Assembly: GCA_017304675.1 (NCBI GenBank)
Contig: JAFKLS010000018.1
Coordinates: 124,001-188,000, forward strand
Reading direction: 5' to 3'
Length of the DNA: 64,000 nt
Source: Sphingobacteriia bacterium
Lineage (GTDB): Bacteria > Bacteroidota > Bacteroidia > Chitinophagales > Chitinophagaceae
Shown: positions 35,352 through 44,477 of the stretch, piece by piece
Layout: every line of letters begins with the position of its first letter
Position numbering within the stretch: position 1 is the first letter of the stretch
Notes under the pieces: generated by a model
What the model saw: the letters and a program-made list of their open reading frames with translations, nothing else
Told to the model about the DNA's origin: nothing
Databases searched by the model: none
Translations under genes and position numbers: made by a program

Positions 35352-37388
35352 TTAAAACCAAATCCTTACCAGCATATCAATAAGTTTAATACCAAGGAAA
35401 GGCACCACTACCCCACCTAAACCATAAATCAAAAGATTTCGCCTTAACAATGCAGAAGCACCAATGGGTTTGTAAGCCACACCTCTTAATGCCAGTGGAA
35501 TTAATAAAGGAATAATAATGGCATTAAAAATAACAGCAGAGAGAATGGCGCTTTCGGGGCTATGCAATTTCATAATGTTCATTCCCTGCAACGCCGGTAC
35601 AGATGCAATGAACAATGCCGGTACAATGGCAAAATATTTGGCAACATCGTTTGCAATAGAAAAAGTAGTGAGTGTTCCTCTGGTCATTAACAACTGTTTT
35701 CCTATTTCAACTATTTCAATGAGTTTGGTGGGATCGTTATCCAGATCAACCATATTACCTGCTTCTTTTGCAGCCTGTGTTCCACTGTTCATGGCCACAC
35801 CAACATCGGCCTGCGCTAACGCAGGTGCATCGTTGGTTCCATCACCCATCATGGCTACAAGCTTACCGCTCAATTGTTCTTTTTTTATGTAATTCATTTT
35901 GTCTTCAGGCTTTGCTTCAGCAATAAAATCGTCTACACCTGCTTTTTCTGCAATAAATTTTGCCGTTAACGGGTTATCACCGGTAACCATTACTGTTTTC
36001 ACTCCCATTTTCCTTAGCCTGTCGAAACGTTCATGAATGTTGGGTTTAATAATATCCTGTAATTCTATAACACCTAACACATTGTTATTCTGGCTTACCA
36101 CTAAAGGTGTTCCGCCGTTAGACGAAATGATCTTTACTCTTTCTGCGATGCTTTCAGGAAATATGTTACCCGCTCTGGTAACTATATTTTTAATGGCATC
36201 GTAAGCGCCTTTACGAATTTGTATGCCTGTGGCAAGATCTATACCACTGCTTCTTGTTTCGGCCGTAAATTCAATAAATACAGCATCTGAAGTATTGAAT
36301 GCGGTTGTATTCACATTGGCAAGTTCAACAATCGATTTTCCTTCCGGAGTTTGATCTGCCAGTGAAGACAAAGCGCAGGCTTCTATAAATGTTTTTTCAT
36401 CTATACCTTCTACAGGCCAGAAGTTGGTAGCTTTTCTGTTACCAATGGTAATGGTTCCTGTTTTATCGAGTAACAAAGTATCAATATCCCCGGCTGTTTC
36501 TACTGCTTTACCACTTTTGGTAATTACATTGGCACGCAAAGCCCTGTCCATCCCTGCAATACCTATAGCACTTAACAAGCCGCCAATAGTAGTTGGTATT
36601 AAACAAACAAATAAAGAAATAAAAGCAGCAATGGTAATGGGTGTATTGGCATAATCGCCAAAAGGTTTTAATGTAACACACACAATAATAAATACCAGTG
36701 TAAAGCCGGCTAATAAAATAGTTAAGGCAATTTCATTAGGTGTTTTCTGACGGGAAGCTCCTTCTACCAGTGCAATCATTTTGTCTAAGAAACTTTCACC
36801 CGGTTCTGTTGTAACACGAACTTTTATTTTATCTGACAATACTTTGGTTCCGCCTGTTACGGAACTTTTATCTCCACCAGCTTCCCTGATTACAGGAGCA
36901 GATTCTCCTGTAATGGCCGATTCATCTATCGTAGCAAGCCCTTCAATAATTTCGCCATCCATCGGAATAATATCTCCGGCCTCACATAAGAAGATATCTC
37001 CTTTATTTAATTGTGAAGAAGGAACAATCTTAATTTCTGAAGCAAAGATTTCTCCAACAATAATTTGTTTGGCAGGTGTTTCTTCTCTCGTTTTTCGGAG
37101 AGAGTTGGCCTGAGCTTTACCCCTTGCTTCGGCAATGGCTTCAGCAAAATTGGCAAACAGCAAGGTTATTAAAAGTATTATGGTTACAATGGCATTATAT
37201 AACAGGCTTCCCTGAGATTTTTCGCCGGCAGCTATCCATATACATACAGCCAGCATTATTGCCGTACCAATTTCTACGGTAAACATAACCGGGTTGCGAA
37301 ACAGGATAACAGGGTTTAATTTAACAAAAGACTGAGCTATTGCTTCTTTTACCAGTTCACGTTCAAAAAGTTTATTACTATTTTTCAT
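35352..37388 (-). CDS. kdpB: Potassium-transporting P-type ATPase subunit B
   Basis: 678 residues. It is the P-type ATPase that drives high-affinity potassium uptake. Key motifs: TGES near 160, phosphorylation site DKTGT near 310, and [20 protein letters not shown] near 520. It begins 36 bases downstream of kdpA. Length and motifs are standard for the family. Confidence 0.97.
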   Translation of the reverse strand: MKNSNKLFERELVKEAIAQSFVKLNPVILFRNPVMFTVEIGTAIMLAVCIWIAAGEKSQGSLLYNAIVTIILLITLLFANFAEAIAEARGKAQANSLRKTREETPAKQIIVGEIFASEIKIVPSSQLNKGDIFLCEAGDIIPMDGEIIEGLATIDESAITGESAPVIREAGGDKSSVTGGTKVLSDKIKVRVTTEPGESFLDKMIALVEGASRQKTPNEIALTILLAGFTLVFIIVCVTLKPFGDYANTPITIAAFISLFVCLIPTTIGGLLSAIGIAGMDRALRANVITKSGKAVETAGDIDTLLLDKTGTITIGNRKATNFWPVEGIDEKTFIEACALSSLADQTPEGKSIVELANVNTTAFNTSDAVFIEFTAETRSSGIDLATGIQIRKGAYDAIKNIVTRAGNIFPESIAERVKIISSNGGTPLVVSQNNNVLGVIELQDIIKPNIHERFDRLRKMGVKTVMVTGDNPLTAKFIAEKAGVDDFIAEAKPEDKMNYIKKEQLSGKLVAMMGDGTNDAPALAQADVGVAMNSGTQAAKEAGNMVDLDNDPTKLIEIVEIGKQLLMTRGTLTTFSIANDVAKYFAIVPALFIASVPALQGMNIMKLHSPESAILSAVIFNAIIIPLLIPLALRGVAYKPIGASALLRRNLLIYGLGGVVVPFLGIKLIDMLVRIWF

Positions 37389-37424
37389 AATTATTCTTAA
37401 TATGTTATTTCAAACAATGCTTAT

Positions 37425-39149
37425 TTATTTCATTCCAAAATATTCTGCAATAGGCCCCAGGGATAATGCGGGGAAAAAACTTAATGCTGCAATGATGAAG
37501 ATTACGGCAAATACCATAATACCGAATGTGGCACTATCTGTTTTTAAAGTGCCGGGGCTTTCGGGTATAAATTTTTTCCCGGCTAAGATGCCGGCAATGG
37601 CCACAGGGCCTATGATTGGCAGAAACCTGGATAACAGCATAACCACTCCACAGGTAATATTCCACCAAAGCGTATTATCTCCCACGGAAGAACCGTTACC
37701 ATACCCCAATCCCTCAAAACCGCTGCCATTATTAGCAGAAGAAGAAGTGTATTCGTATAACATTTCGCTGAACCCATGACTACCCGGATTATTGAGCCAG
37801 GCTGCATAAGCAGCAGGATTATGTGCATAAATGTACGATGCCAACGCCGTGCCCGTAAGTATTAGGAAAGGATGCAATAAAGCAATGATAGATGCTATCT
37901 TCATCTCTTTTGCTTCTATCTTTTTTCCCAAAAATTCAGGTGTTCTGCCCACCATTAAGCCACTGATGAAAACAGCTATAATAACGAATATGTAAAAATT
38001 AAGAAACCCAACACCACAACCTCCATAAAAACAGTTTACCATCATAGCAAGCAGCTGGTTCATTCCGCTGAGAGGCATAAAGCTATCGTGCATGGCATTA
38101 ACACTTCCGGTAGAAATAACGGTGGTGGCAATACTCCAATATGCAGAAGCACCCGAGCCAATACGTACTTCCTTGCCTTCCATATTGCCGGATGATTGGC
38201 TAATACCCATTTTGCCAATAGCCGGATTGCCCTGCAACTCTGCCAATACAGTAGGAACAGTGAGTATTAAGAAACCGATGGTCATTACACCGAATATCAT
38301 CCAGGAAAGTTTTCTTCTTTTAAGCATATAACCCATTGCAAAGAGCATTGCTACAGGAATAATCATCTGTGCAACCATTTCCACTATATTGGTAAAGTAA
38401 TTGGGGTTCTCGAATGGATGGGCAGAATTGGCACCAAAGAATCCGCCGCCATTCGTTCCTAAATGCTTAATGGCTATAAAAGCAGCTGCCGGCCCCCTGC
38501 TTACCTGCATGGTATCGCCCTGTAAAGTAGTAATGGTGTCTTTACCGTTAAAGGTCATTGGTGCACCGTTAAAAGCAAGAATAATAGCAACCACTACTGC
38601 CAGTGGCAATAACACACGAGTACAGCTTCTTATAAAGAAGGAATAAAAATTGCCCAATTGTTCTGTTGTTCTTTCTTTCATGGCAACAAACACAACAGCA
38701 GCAGCCGCTATTCCTATGCCTGCACTTAAAAACTGCCACAACATAAGCACAAGCTGACCTAAATAAGATATACCCGATTCGCCGGAGTAGTGTTGCAGAT
38801 TGGTATTACAAATAAAACTGATGGCCGTATTAAAAGCCAGATCGGGATTCATACCGGGATTTTTATCCGGGTTTAAAGGCAGCCAACCCATGTTCATTAA
38901 AATAAACATGCTCAGCAGAAACCAGATAAGGTTTAGTAACAGCATTACTCCGAGATGCTGTTTCCAGTTCATTTGTTTATTAGGGTTAATACCACTCAGT
39001 TTAAAAAAAAGGTTATCCAAAGGGTTCAAAAGAAAATCGAGCCGGGTGGGCTCATAATTAAATACTTTGCCTATATACCGCCCAAATGGTATTGCCAAAA
39101 TAATGAGCAGTACAAACATTAAAATAATACCGGGTATCTCTGTAAACAT
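37425..39149 (-). CDS. kdpA: Potassium-transporting ATPase subunit A
   Basis: 574 residues, about ten membrane helices. It is the potassium-binding channel-like subunit of KdpFABC. Selectivity-filter loops of the KtrB/KdpA type are visible (FICNTNLQHYSGE, LGTNGGGFFGANSAHPFENP, NCFYGGCGVGF, TSSSANNGSGFEGL). It follows three micro-ORFs by 9 bases. Family membership is unambiguous. Confidence 0.97.
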   Translation of the reverse strand: MFTEIPGIILMFVLLIILAIPFGRYIGKVFNYEPTRLDFLLNPLDNLFFKLSGINPNKQMNWKQHLGVMLLLNLIWFLLSMFILMNMGWLPLNPDKNPGMNPDLAFNTAISFICNTNLQHYSGESGISYLGQLVLMLWQFLSAGIGIAAAAVVFVAMKERTTEQLGNFYSFFIRSCTRVLLPLAVVVAIILAFNGAPMTFNGKDTITTLQGDTMQVSRGPAAAFIAIKHLGTNGGGFFGANSAHPFENPNYFTNIVEMVAQMIIPVAMLFAMGYMLKRRKLSWMIFGVMTIGFLILTVPTVLAELQGNPAIGKMGISQSSGNMEGKEVRIGSGASAYWSIATTVISTGSVNAMHDSFMPLSGMNQLLAMMVNCFYGGCGVGFLNFYIFVIIAVFISGLMVGRTPEFLGKKIEAKEMKIASIIALLHPFLILTGTALASYIYAHNPAAYAAWLNNPGSHGFSEMLYEYTSSSANNGSGFEGLGYGNGSSVGDNTLWWNITCGVVMLLSRFLPIIGPVAIAGILAGKKFIPESPGTLKTDSATFGIMVFAVIFIIAALSFFPALSLGPIAEYFGMK

Positions 39150-39158
39150 TTCTGTGAG

Positions 39159-39269
39159 TTAAGATTTAAATAATATTATCAGTTTTTCGAATACTATATA
39201 AGCCATTGCTATAGCCAACAACCAGGCAAATACAATAAATACTATTGCTTTTGCTTTAGGCGGCTTCAT
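39159..39269 (-). CDS. 36-residue membrane micro-protein upstream of kdpA
   Basis: Minus-strand ORF of 36 codons (MKPPKAKAIVFIVFAWLLAI at its start) with one membrane helix, a basic N-terminus and a short basic tail. It lies 3 bases after the KdpF ORF and 9 bases before kdpA. Tight spacing suggests translation; a role in Kdp complex assembly is possible but unproven. Confidence 0.5.
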   Translation of the reverse strand: MKPPKAKAIVFIVFAWLLAIAMAYIVFEKLIILFKS

Positions 39270-39272
39270 GCA

Positions 39273-39350
39273 TCAAAATTTTTCCGGCTTTACCAATACA
39301 TAACAGAGGTAAATAAATACAAGGATTGCGATGATAAACAGGTAGATCAT
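39273..39350 (-). CDS. kdpF: Potassium-transporting ATPase subunit F
   Basis: A 25-residue single-helix peptide. Its sequence (MIYLFIIAILVFIYLCYVLV, then KPEKF) carries the KPEKF ending of KdpF, the smallest subunit, which binds KdpA and stabilises the complex. It is the second of three micro-ORFs in front of kdpA. Confidence 0.85.
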   Translation of the reverse strand: MIYLFIIAILVFIYLCYVLVKPEKF

Positions 39351-39354
39351 AAGT

Positions 39355-39438
39355 TTAAATTTTATCGAATATTTCAATTGATTTAAAAAACAGGGCAAAG
39401 CCTAACAGGCCGGCCAAAACAAGTAGAACAGTTAACAT
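39355..39438 (-). CDS. 27-residue membrane micro-protein, first ORF of the kdp operon
   Basis: Minus-strand ORF MLTVLLVLAGLLGFALFFKS followed by IEIFDKI. It is one hydrophobic helix ending in charged residues, 4 bases before kdpF. It resembles KdpF in size and layout but lacks KPEKF, so it may be a diverged copy. It has not been confirmed as translated. Confidence 0.45.
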   Translation of the reverse strand: MLTVLLVLAGLLGFALFFKSIEIFDKI

Positions 39439-39580
39439 ATGCTAATTAATTTAATAACGCTTTATATATACCAAACCCTGTTCCGAAAGACTCCAGACAC
39501 AAAGTGTTTCTTTAAGAAAGCCTTAACAGGGAAGGGTTACAGCGCAAAATGAAAATAGGTGGCAGAAACGTTTATAAACA

Positions 39581-39609
39581 AAAGACCCTTCCATTTTGGA
39601 AGGGTCTTT
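39581..39609 (-). terminator. Terminator downstream of the NtrC-type regulator gene
   Basis: AAAGACCCTTCC (39581-39592) pairs over 12 bases with 39598-39609 around a 5-base loop, followed on the minus strand by a T-run. It stops the regulator transcript before the kdp promoter region. The 140 bases between it and the first micro-ORF should contain the kdp promoter; I found no clear sigma-54 site there. Confidence 0.75.
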
Positions 39610-39625
39610 TTTCATTTTGAAAAAA

Positions 39626-40963
39626 TCAGTTCAATTTATATTCTTCAATTTTTCTGTATAAGGTAGTTAGGCCAATGTTTAGTAACCTCGCCGTTTCCGT
39701 TTTATTCCCGTTGGTATGGTTTAATACTCTTTGAATATGCAGTTTTTCTATGCTGGCAAGATCGAAGGCCGAAAGTGTATAATGTGTATCGTACTGTTGT
39801 ATTTCGAACGGAAGATCTGTTTCCGTTATCTCATCGCCATCGGCCATAATTACAGCCCTTTCAATAATATTTTTCAGTTCCCTAATATTACCCTTCCAAT
39901 CGAATACCATTAATTTCTCTTTGCTTTGTTTAGAAAGTTTTAAAGCTCTTTTATTCACTTTTGCCGCAAAAACTTCAGTAAAATGGTCTGCGATCAATAA
40001 AATATCTTTTCGTCTTTCTCTTAAGGCTGGCAAAGCAATAGTAAAAACATTTAATCTATAATAGAGGTCTTCTCTGAATTTACCTTCCTTAACACCTGCT
40101 CTAAGATCTCTGTTGGTGGCAGCAATAATTCTTACGTTAGCCCTTATTACTTTCGTATCTCCTACTTTAATGTATTCACCGTTTTCCAGGAAACGCAATA
40201 ATTTGGCTTGTAACTCCACCTGCATTTCGCCTATCTCATCTAAAAAAAGGGTACCACCTGCTGCCTCTTCAATCAAACCTTTTTTATCTTTTATAGCTCC
40301 CGTAAATGCGCCTGCCTTATGGCCAAACACTTCGCTCTCCAGAATATCGTGTGCAACCGCACTACAGTTTAAGGCAACAAATGGTTTTGTATTCCTGTTA
40401 CTGGCATTATGAATAGCCTGTGCAAAAACTTCTTTGCCGGTTCCTGTTTCTCCGAGCAATAGAACAGTTGTATCTGTAGGCGCTACTTTTTGTGCCAGTT
40501 GTATACAGGATTTTATTTCAGGAGAATCGCCAACAATGCTGCTGAAAGTGTATTGCCTTATCAGTTTCTTTTCCAATTCCTTTACCCTTTTTTGCAGGTG
40601 TATTTTTTCGGATGCCCTGCTGAGAAGAGGAATTAACTTATCGTTATCATCTCCTTTGGTAAGGTAATCGAAAGCGCCATTTTTCATAGCCTGTACCCCG
40701 TCTTTTATATTACCATACGCTGTTAAAAGAATAACTTCCAACAAAGGGAATTTATGTTTCGCCTCTTTTACAAAATCAATCCCATTGCCATCAGGTAGCT
40801 TAACATCGCATAGAACAATATCAATAGGTTCTTTTTCAAGTATTTTAAACCCTTGTTTTAAACTGCTGGCCTCAGTAACGGTATAATTTTCCAGCCTGAT
40901 GATCCTTGAAATTAAGTTGCGTAATTTTTCTTCGTCGTCGATAATTAGAATATGAATAGACAT
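39626..40963 (-). CDS. NtrC-family sigma-54-dependent response regulator
   Basis: 445 residues from the ATG at 40963 (a TTG at 40981 would add six). The receiver domain has Asp53 in IVLCDVKLPDG. The AAA+ domain has Walker A GETGTGKE, the sigma-54-contacting loop GAFTGA and GGTLFLDEIGEM. A Fis-type helix-turn-helix ends the protein (NGNKTETARLLNIGLTTLYRK). Activates sigma-54 promoters when phosphorylated. It is divergent from the PAS histidine kinase at 41464. Its distance from the kdp genes (terminator between) makes it a possible but unproven Kdp regulator. Confidence 0.95.
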   Translation of the reverse strand: MSIHILIIDDEEKLRNLISRIIRLENYTVTEASSLKQGFKILEKEPIDIVLCDVKLPDGNGIDFVKEAKHKFPLLEVILLTAYGNIKDGVQAMKNGAFDYLTKGDDNDKLIPLLSRASEKIHLQKRVKELEKKLIRQYTFSSIVGDSPEIKSCIQLAQKVAPTDTTVLLLGETGTGKEVFAQAIHNASNRNTKPFVALNCSAVAHDILESEVFGHKAGAFTGAIKDKKGLIEEAAGGTLFLDEIGEMQVELQAKLLRFLENGEYIKVGDTKVIRANVRIIAATNRDLRAGVKEGKFREDLYYRLNVFTIALPALRERRKDILLIADHFTEVFAAKVNKRALKLSKQSKEKLMVFDWKGNIRELKNIIERAVIMADGDEITETDLPFEIQQYDTHYTLSAFDLASIEKLHIQRVLNHTNGNKTETARLLNIGLTTLYRKIEEYKLN

Positions 40964-41463
40964 GCTTTGTAATCTGATCAAGAAATTAAAGGTACATATT
41001 GGCCAAGTATACTTTATAAATAATTCAATTCACTAAGTTCTGAGGCTTTTAAAAAGTAGGAACAAAACCAATCACAAAATGGCTTCAGTATAATGCCTGT
41101 TTTTTGTATAACCATCTTTTCAAAAAGTAAAACAAATTAATTATCGCTTAAAATTATATATTATCTCATTCCTGCATAAAAAAAGAAAGGTTTTGCGTTA
41201 AAGTGGTCTCGGTTATTTTTTTGTAAAAAACAAACTTTATATACTTCATTTATTTAAGTTGAAAATCAGTCGTTTCTATCACAAAAAGAAATCTTGTTAA
41301 AAACAGCTTGTATTCAATCATGGAATAAGTTGATGGTTTTTGCCAACAATATCTTCATTTTTATTGTTTTTCACCCATTGGCAACAATACTTTATACTAA
41401 TCAATTATTAATGGTTTTGAATATATTAAAATAGTAGTTATTTTTATTATAAATGCCTGTAGC
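40964..41463. other. 500-base divergent intergenic region
   Basis: AT-rich, no protein-like ORF. It separates the divergent NtrC-type regulator and PAS kinase genes and must hold both promoters. A good promoter match is at 41416-41446 on the plus strand. Confidence 0.6.
41416..41446 (+). promoter_or_regulatory. Bacteroidetes-type promoter for the three-PAS kinase
   Basis: TTTG at 41416-41419, 19 bases, then TATTTTTA at 41439-41446. It matches TTTG-N19-TAnnTTTG except for the last base. The ATG at 41464 is 17 bases further, so the leader is short. Confidence 0.5.
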
Positions 41464-43347
41464 ATGGCTATAAAAAAAGAAAAACCAAAAAAGATACTTA
41501 CTAAACAACTGCAGAAGCTTTATAACAATTCTGACAAACTGTTTTCACTTCTGGTGCAGAATATTACTGAATACGCCATTTTTGTTGTGGATACTACTGG
41601 CAGGATTTTAACCTGGAATGAAGGCGCAGGGCGTATTAAGGGGTATAAGGAGGAGGAAATTTTAGGCAAAAAACTGGACATATTCTATACTGCCGAAGAC
41701 CGAAAAAAAGGGATTCCAAAAAAGAACCTGCTGATTACAAAAAATAAAACCAATTATCGTACAGAGGGATGGCGCATAAGAAAAAACGGGGAACTGTTTT
41801 GGGCAGATATTGCTTTTACCGCTTTATATGATAATACTGGTAAGTTATTTGGTTTTGCAAAGCTTACTAAAGACTGTACTGAAAGAAAGAGAGCACAAGA
41901 AAGAGAAGAAGAAAATGAAATAAAATTTGAAGCATTGTTTTATAATAGTGCTGTTTGCAAAATCATTACAGAGATCAATACAGGCCAGATTATAGAAACT
42001 AATGCGAGCTATTGCAGGTTTATAGGCTACTCTAAGGAAGAGCTTGTTGGCAAAACAGTTATGGATCTGAATATATGGGTAAACCCACTTCAGCGGGATG
42101 AAATAGTAAGGGAAACAGTGATAGAAAAAAAGATGAAACAATGGGAGTTACAGGTTAGGGCCAATTACAATACCATTAAATGGATATCTGCCAATTTTGA
42201 TATTATTACACACCACAAAAAACCTTGCTTCCTTACAACTTTTACAGATATTACTGCGAGAAAAGAACTAGAACAAAAAATAAAAGAGCTTAATTCTGAA
42301 ATTCAAAGCAGAATTGCCTACCAGTTAAAATTCAGCGACAATAAGTACCAAAATCTTATTAACCAGGCACCTGATGCCATTTTCATTTTTAACCAGAGCG
42401 GTTTATTTTTAGAAGCAAATTACAATACGGCAAAACTTTTAGGATATTCCAAAAGCGAGCTTCTAAACATGAATGTAAAAGATTGTATCCTGCATTCAGA
42501 TGCAGCGCTCCTGCGATTTATATTCAACGAGCTTAGCTTATATAAAACCGTACGCTCTGAAATTACTTTCATTAATAAGAATAAAAATAAACTGAGTATT
42601 GATTTCAGTTGCAGAAAATTGAATAGTGATAGCTTTATGGCCGTAGCAAAAGACATTACCGACAAAAAGAAAACAGAAGAAAAATTAAGCCGATCGCACG
42701 AAGAATACCAGCGCCTTACCATGCACTTGCAAACGGTGAGAGAAGAAGAACGTCAATCTATAGCAAGAGAAATCCATGATGAATTAGGGCAGTATTTAAC
42801 AGCAATAAGCTTTGATATAGGAAAACTAAAATCAAAAATACAAGATCAGCAAACCCAAGAGTTATTGCTACATGCACGCTTATTGCTACAAGACACTATT
42901 AATGCTGTTAGAAAAATAGCCTTTAGTTTAAGGCCATTGCTTATTGACGATCTGGGCCTGGTTGAAGCCATTAAATACCATGCAAGAGAGTTTGAAGAAA
43001 GAACAAATATACCCTGCCAGTTTAAAGATTTTACAAGCAACCATTACATCTCCAATAAAAATATCACTATTAGCTATTTCAGGGTATTTCAAGAAGCGCT
43101 TACCAATGTTACTCGTTACGCACAGGCTTCTAAAGTGGAAGCTTCCTTAAAATTGAATAAGAGCAGCCTGCTGCTTACCATTAAAGATAATGGGGTTGGC
43201 TTCGATACATCTCTCTTGCAACAAAAAAAATCTCTCGGCATTATTGGTATGCGGGAAAGGATGAGGCTGGTTAATGGCAATTTTAAATTAAATAGTAAAC
43301 CAGGCTACGGAACACAGATTATTGTATCAACTCTTTTAGAAGCCTAA
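41464..43347 (+). CDS. Cytoplasmic three-PAS histidine kinase of the NarX/DesK type
   Basis: 627 residues, no membrane helix. Three PAS/PAC units lie at about 20-140 (ITEYAIFVVDTTGRILTWNEG), 150-265 and 300-405 (QAPDAIFIFNQSGLFLEANY). A HisKA_3 dimerisation domain has His438 in AREIHDELGQ, and the ATPase has EALTNVTRYAQAS, DNGVGF and LGIIGMRERM. Kinases of this type usually pair with NarL/LuxR-type regulators, not NtrC types; none is adjacent. The signal is likely cytoplasmic (redox, gas or small molecule), which cannot be told from sequence. Confidence 0.92.
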   Translation: MAIKKEKPKKILTKQLQKLYNNSDKLFSLLVQNITEYAIFVVDTTGRILTWNEGAGRIKGYKEEEILGKKLDIFYTAEDRKKGIPKKNLLITKNKTNYRTEGWRIRKNGELFWADIAFTALYDNTGKLFGFAKLTKDCTERKRAQEREEENEIKFEALFYNSAVCKIITEINTGQIIETNASYCRFIGYSKEELVGKTVMDLNIWVNPLQRDEIVRETVIEKKMKQWELQVRANYNTIKWISANFDIITHHKKPCFLTTFTDITARKELEQKIKELNSEIQSRIAYQLKFSDNKYQNLINQAPDAIFIFNQSGLFLEANYNTAKLLGYSKSELLNMNVKDCILHSDAALLRFIFNELSLYKTVRSEITFINKNKNKLSIDFSCRKLNSDSFMAVAKDITDKKKTEEKLSRSHEEYQRLTMHLQTVREEERQSIAREIHDELGQYLTAISFDIGKLKSKIQDQQTQELLLHARLLLQDTINAVRKIAFSLRPLLIDDLGLVEAIKYHAREFEERTNIPCQFKDFTSNHYISNKNITISYFRVFQEALTNVTRYAQASKVEASLKLNKSSLLLTIKDNGVGFDTSLLQQKKSLGIIGMRERMRLVNGNFKLNSKPGYGTQIIVSTLLEA

Positions 43348-43366
43348 ACTTTATAATATAAAAGCA

Positions 43367-43393
43367 AATGCCGGAGCGATATGCTCCGGCATT
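43367..43393. terminator. Bidirectional terminator
   Basis: AATGCCGGAGC (43367-43377) pairs perfectly with 43383-43393 around GATAT. It lies between the convergent kinase and beta-propeller genes. T-runs are weak on both sides. Confidence 0.65.
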
Positions 43394-43413
43394 ACTATTT
43401 AAGGGTTTGAAGT

Positions 43414-44418
43414 TTATTTTTCAAAAACGATCACCTGAAATGAACCCGGAATCATTTTAGGTCTTCCTTTTTCGCCTGCAGCCTGTGGCTCAAAATCTGC
43501 AGTGGGCATATATACTTTATGAGTGCTCTCGTCAACACAAATGGTTCTTGCACCTTTTTTACTGTTAACATTTTCCACTAACTCAAATTTCTCTTTTGAA
43601 ACTTCTTTAATAACACTCATGGTTGCTGCTGCACCATTAGATGTAAATATTGTTTTCGTATTGCTATCAAATGCTACACCATCGCAACCATCGCCAATAG
43701 CAACTGTTGTTACCACTTTTCCGTTAGCAGCATCTACTACTACTAATTTTTTTTCACATCCGGCAAAAAGCCTTTTTGTTTTTACATCAATTGCCAATCC
43801 CGTTGGGCCTTCTGCATCTCCTAAGGCCCAATGTGCCACTACAGATTTTGTTTTAATATCAATAACCACTATCTCGTTCTTGTCTTCAATGTTCACAAAC
43901 ACTTTTCCTGCTTCATCGCTAACGGCAGTTTCGGGTTTTCCTCCAACAGGAATTGTAGCCACCACTTTATCCGTAGCTGCATCAATAATGGTAAGGTCTT
44001 TGCTTCTTCCATTACAAGTGATGATTGTTTTAGAGAATGGTTCATAGAAAATAGCATCCGGGTTTTCGCCTGTTGCAATTTGTGTTATTGCTGCATTTGT
44101 TTTTAAATCGAAAACGGTAACATTATTTATTCTCCCATTGCTGGTATAGCCCTTATTCAATTCATTAATAAAAGCAATGCCATGAACACCGGTAGTGTTT
44201 GAAACAACACCCAGAGAGTCGCCGGTATTTTTGTCTACAATATTTACCTGTGTTCCATGAGACAGGTATAATTTGTTTGACTGGGGGTTAACAGTAATGT
44301 AATCCCACCCGCCGCCACTGGCAACATGAAAGGTTTTGGTGAGTTTATATCCGCTTTGAGCAAAAGAGGAAACAGTTACAAAAGCTGTTACGGCCCCTAA
44401 GAAAAGGTTCTTTTTCAT
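43414..44418 (-). CDS. YncE-like beta-propeller protein, exported
   Basis: 334 residues with a signal peptide (MKKNLFLGAVTAFVTVSSFA, cleavage near QSG). The body has repeated units of the YncE/cytochrome-d1-like seven-bladed propeller (KNTGDSLGVV, DKVVATIPVGGKPETAV, KSVVAHWALGDAEGPTGLAIDVKTKRLFAGC, GKVVTTVAIGDGCDGVAFD). Function of such propellers is mostly unknown; they may bind ligands or DNA in the periplasm. It lies 59 bases downstream of the RND pump gene on the same strand and may be co-transcribed. Confidence 0.85.
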   Translation of the reverse strand: MKKNLFLGAVTAFVTVSSFAQSGYKLTKTFHVASGGGWDYITVNPQSNKLYLSHGTQVNIVDKNTGDSLGVVSNTTGVHGIAFINELNKGYTSNGRINNVTVFDLKTNAAITQIATGENPDAIFYEPFSKTIITCNGRSKDLTIIDAATDKVVATIPVGGKPETAVSDEAGKVFVNIEDKNEIVVIDIKTKSVVAHWALGDAEGPTGLAIDVKTKRLFAGCEKKLVVVDAANGKVVTTVAIGDGCDGVAFDSNTKTIFTSNGAAATMSVIKEVSKEKFELVENVNSKKGARTICVDESTHKVYMPTADFEPQAAGEKGRPKMIPGSFQVIVFEK

Positions 44419-44477
44419 ATTGTTTTAATTATTGGTTCGAATATAGAATTTCATTTTGTAGGAATTCTGAAGTTGGT

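Noticed and set aside
39439..39580. Sigma-54 promoter for the kdp operon
   Set aside because: No TGGCAC-N5-TTGC-like element was found on the minus strand; the NtrC regulator may act elsewhere.
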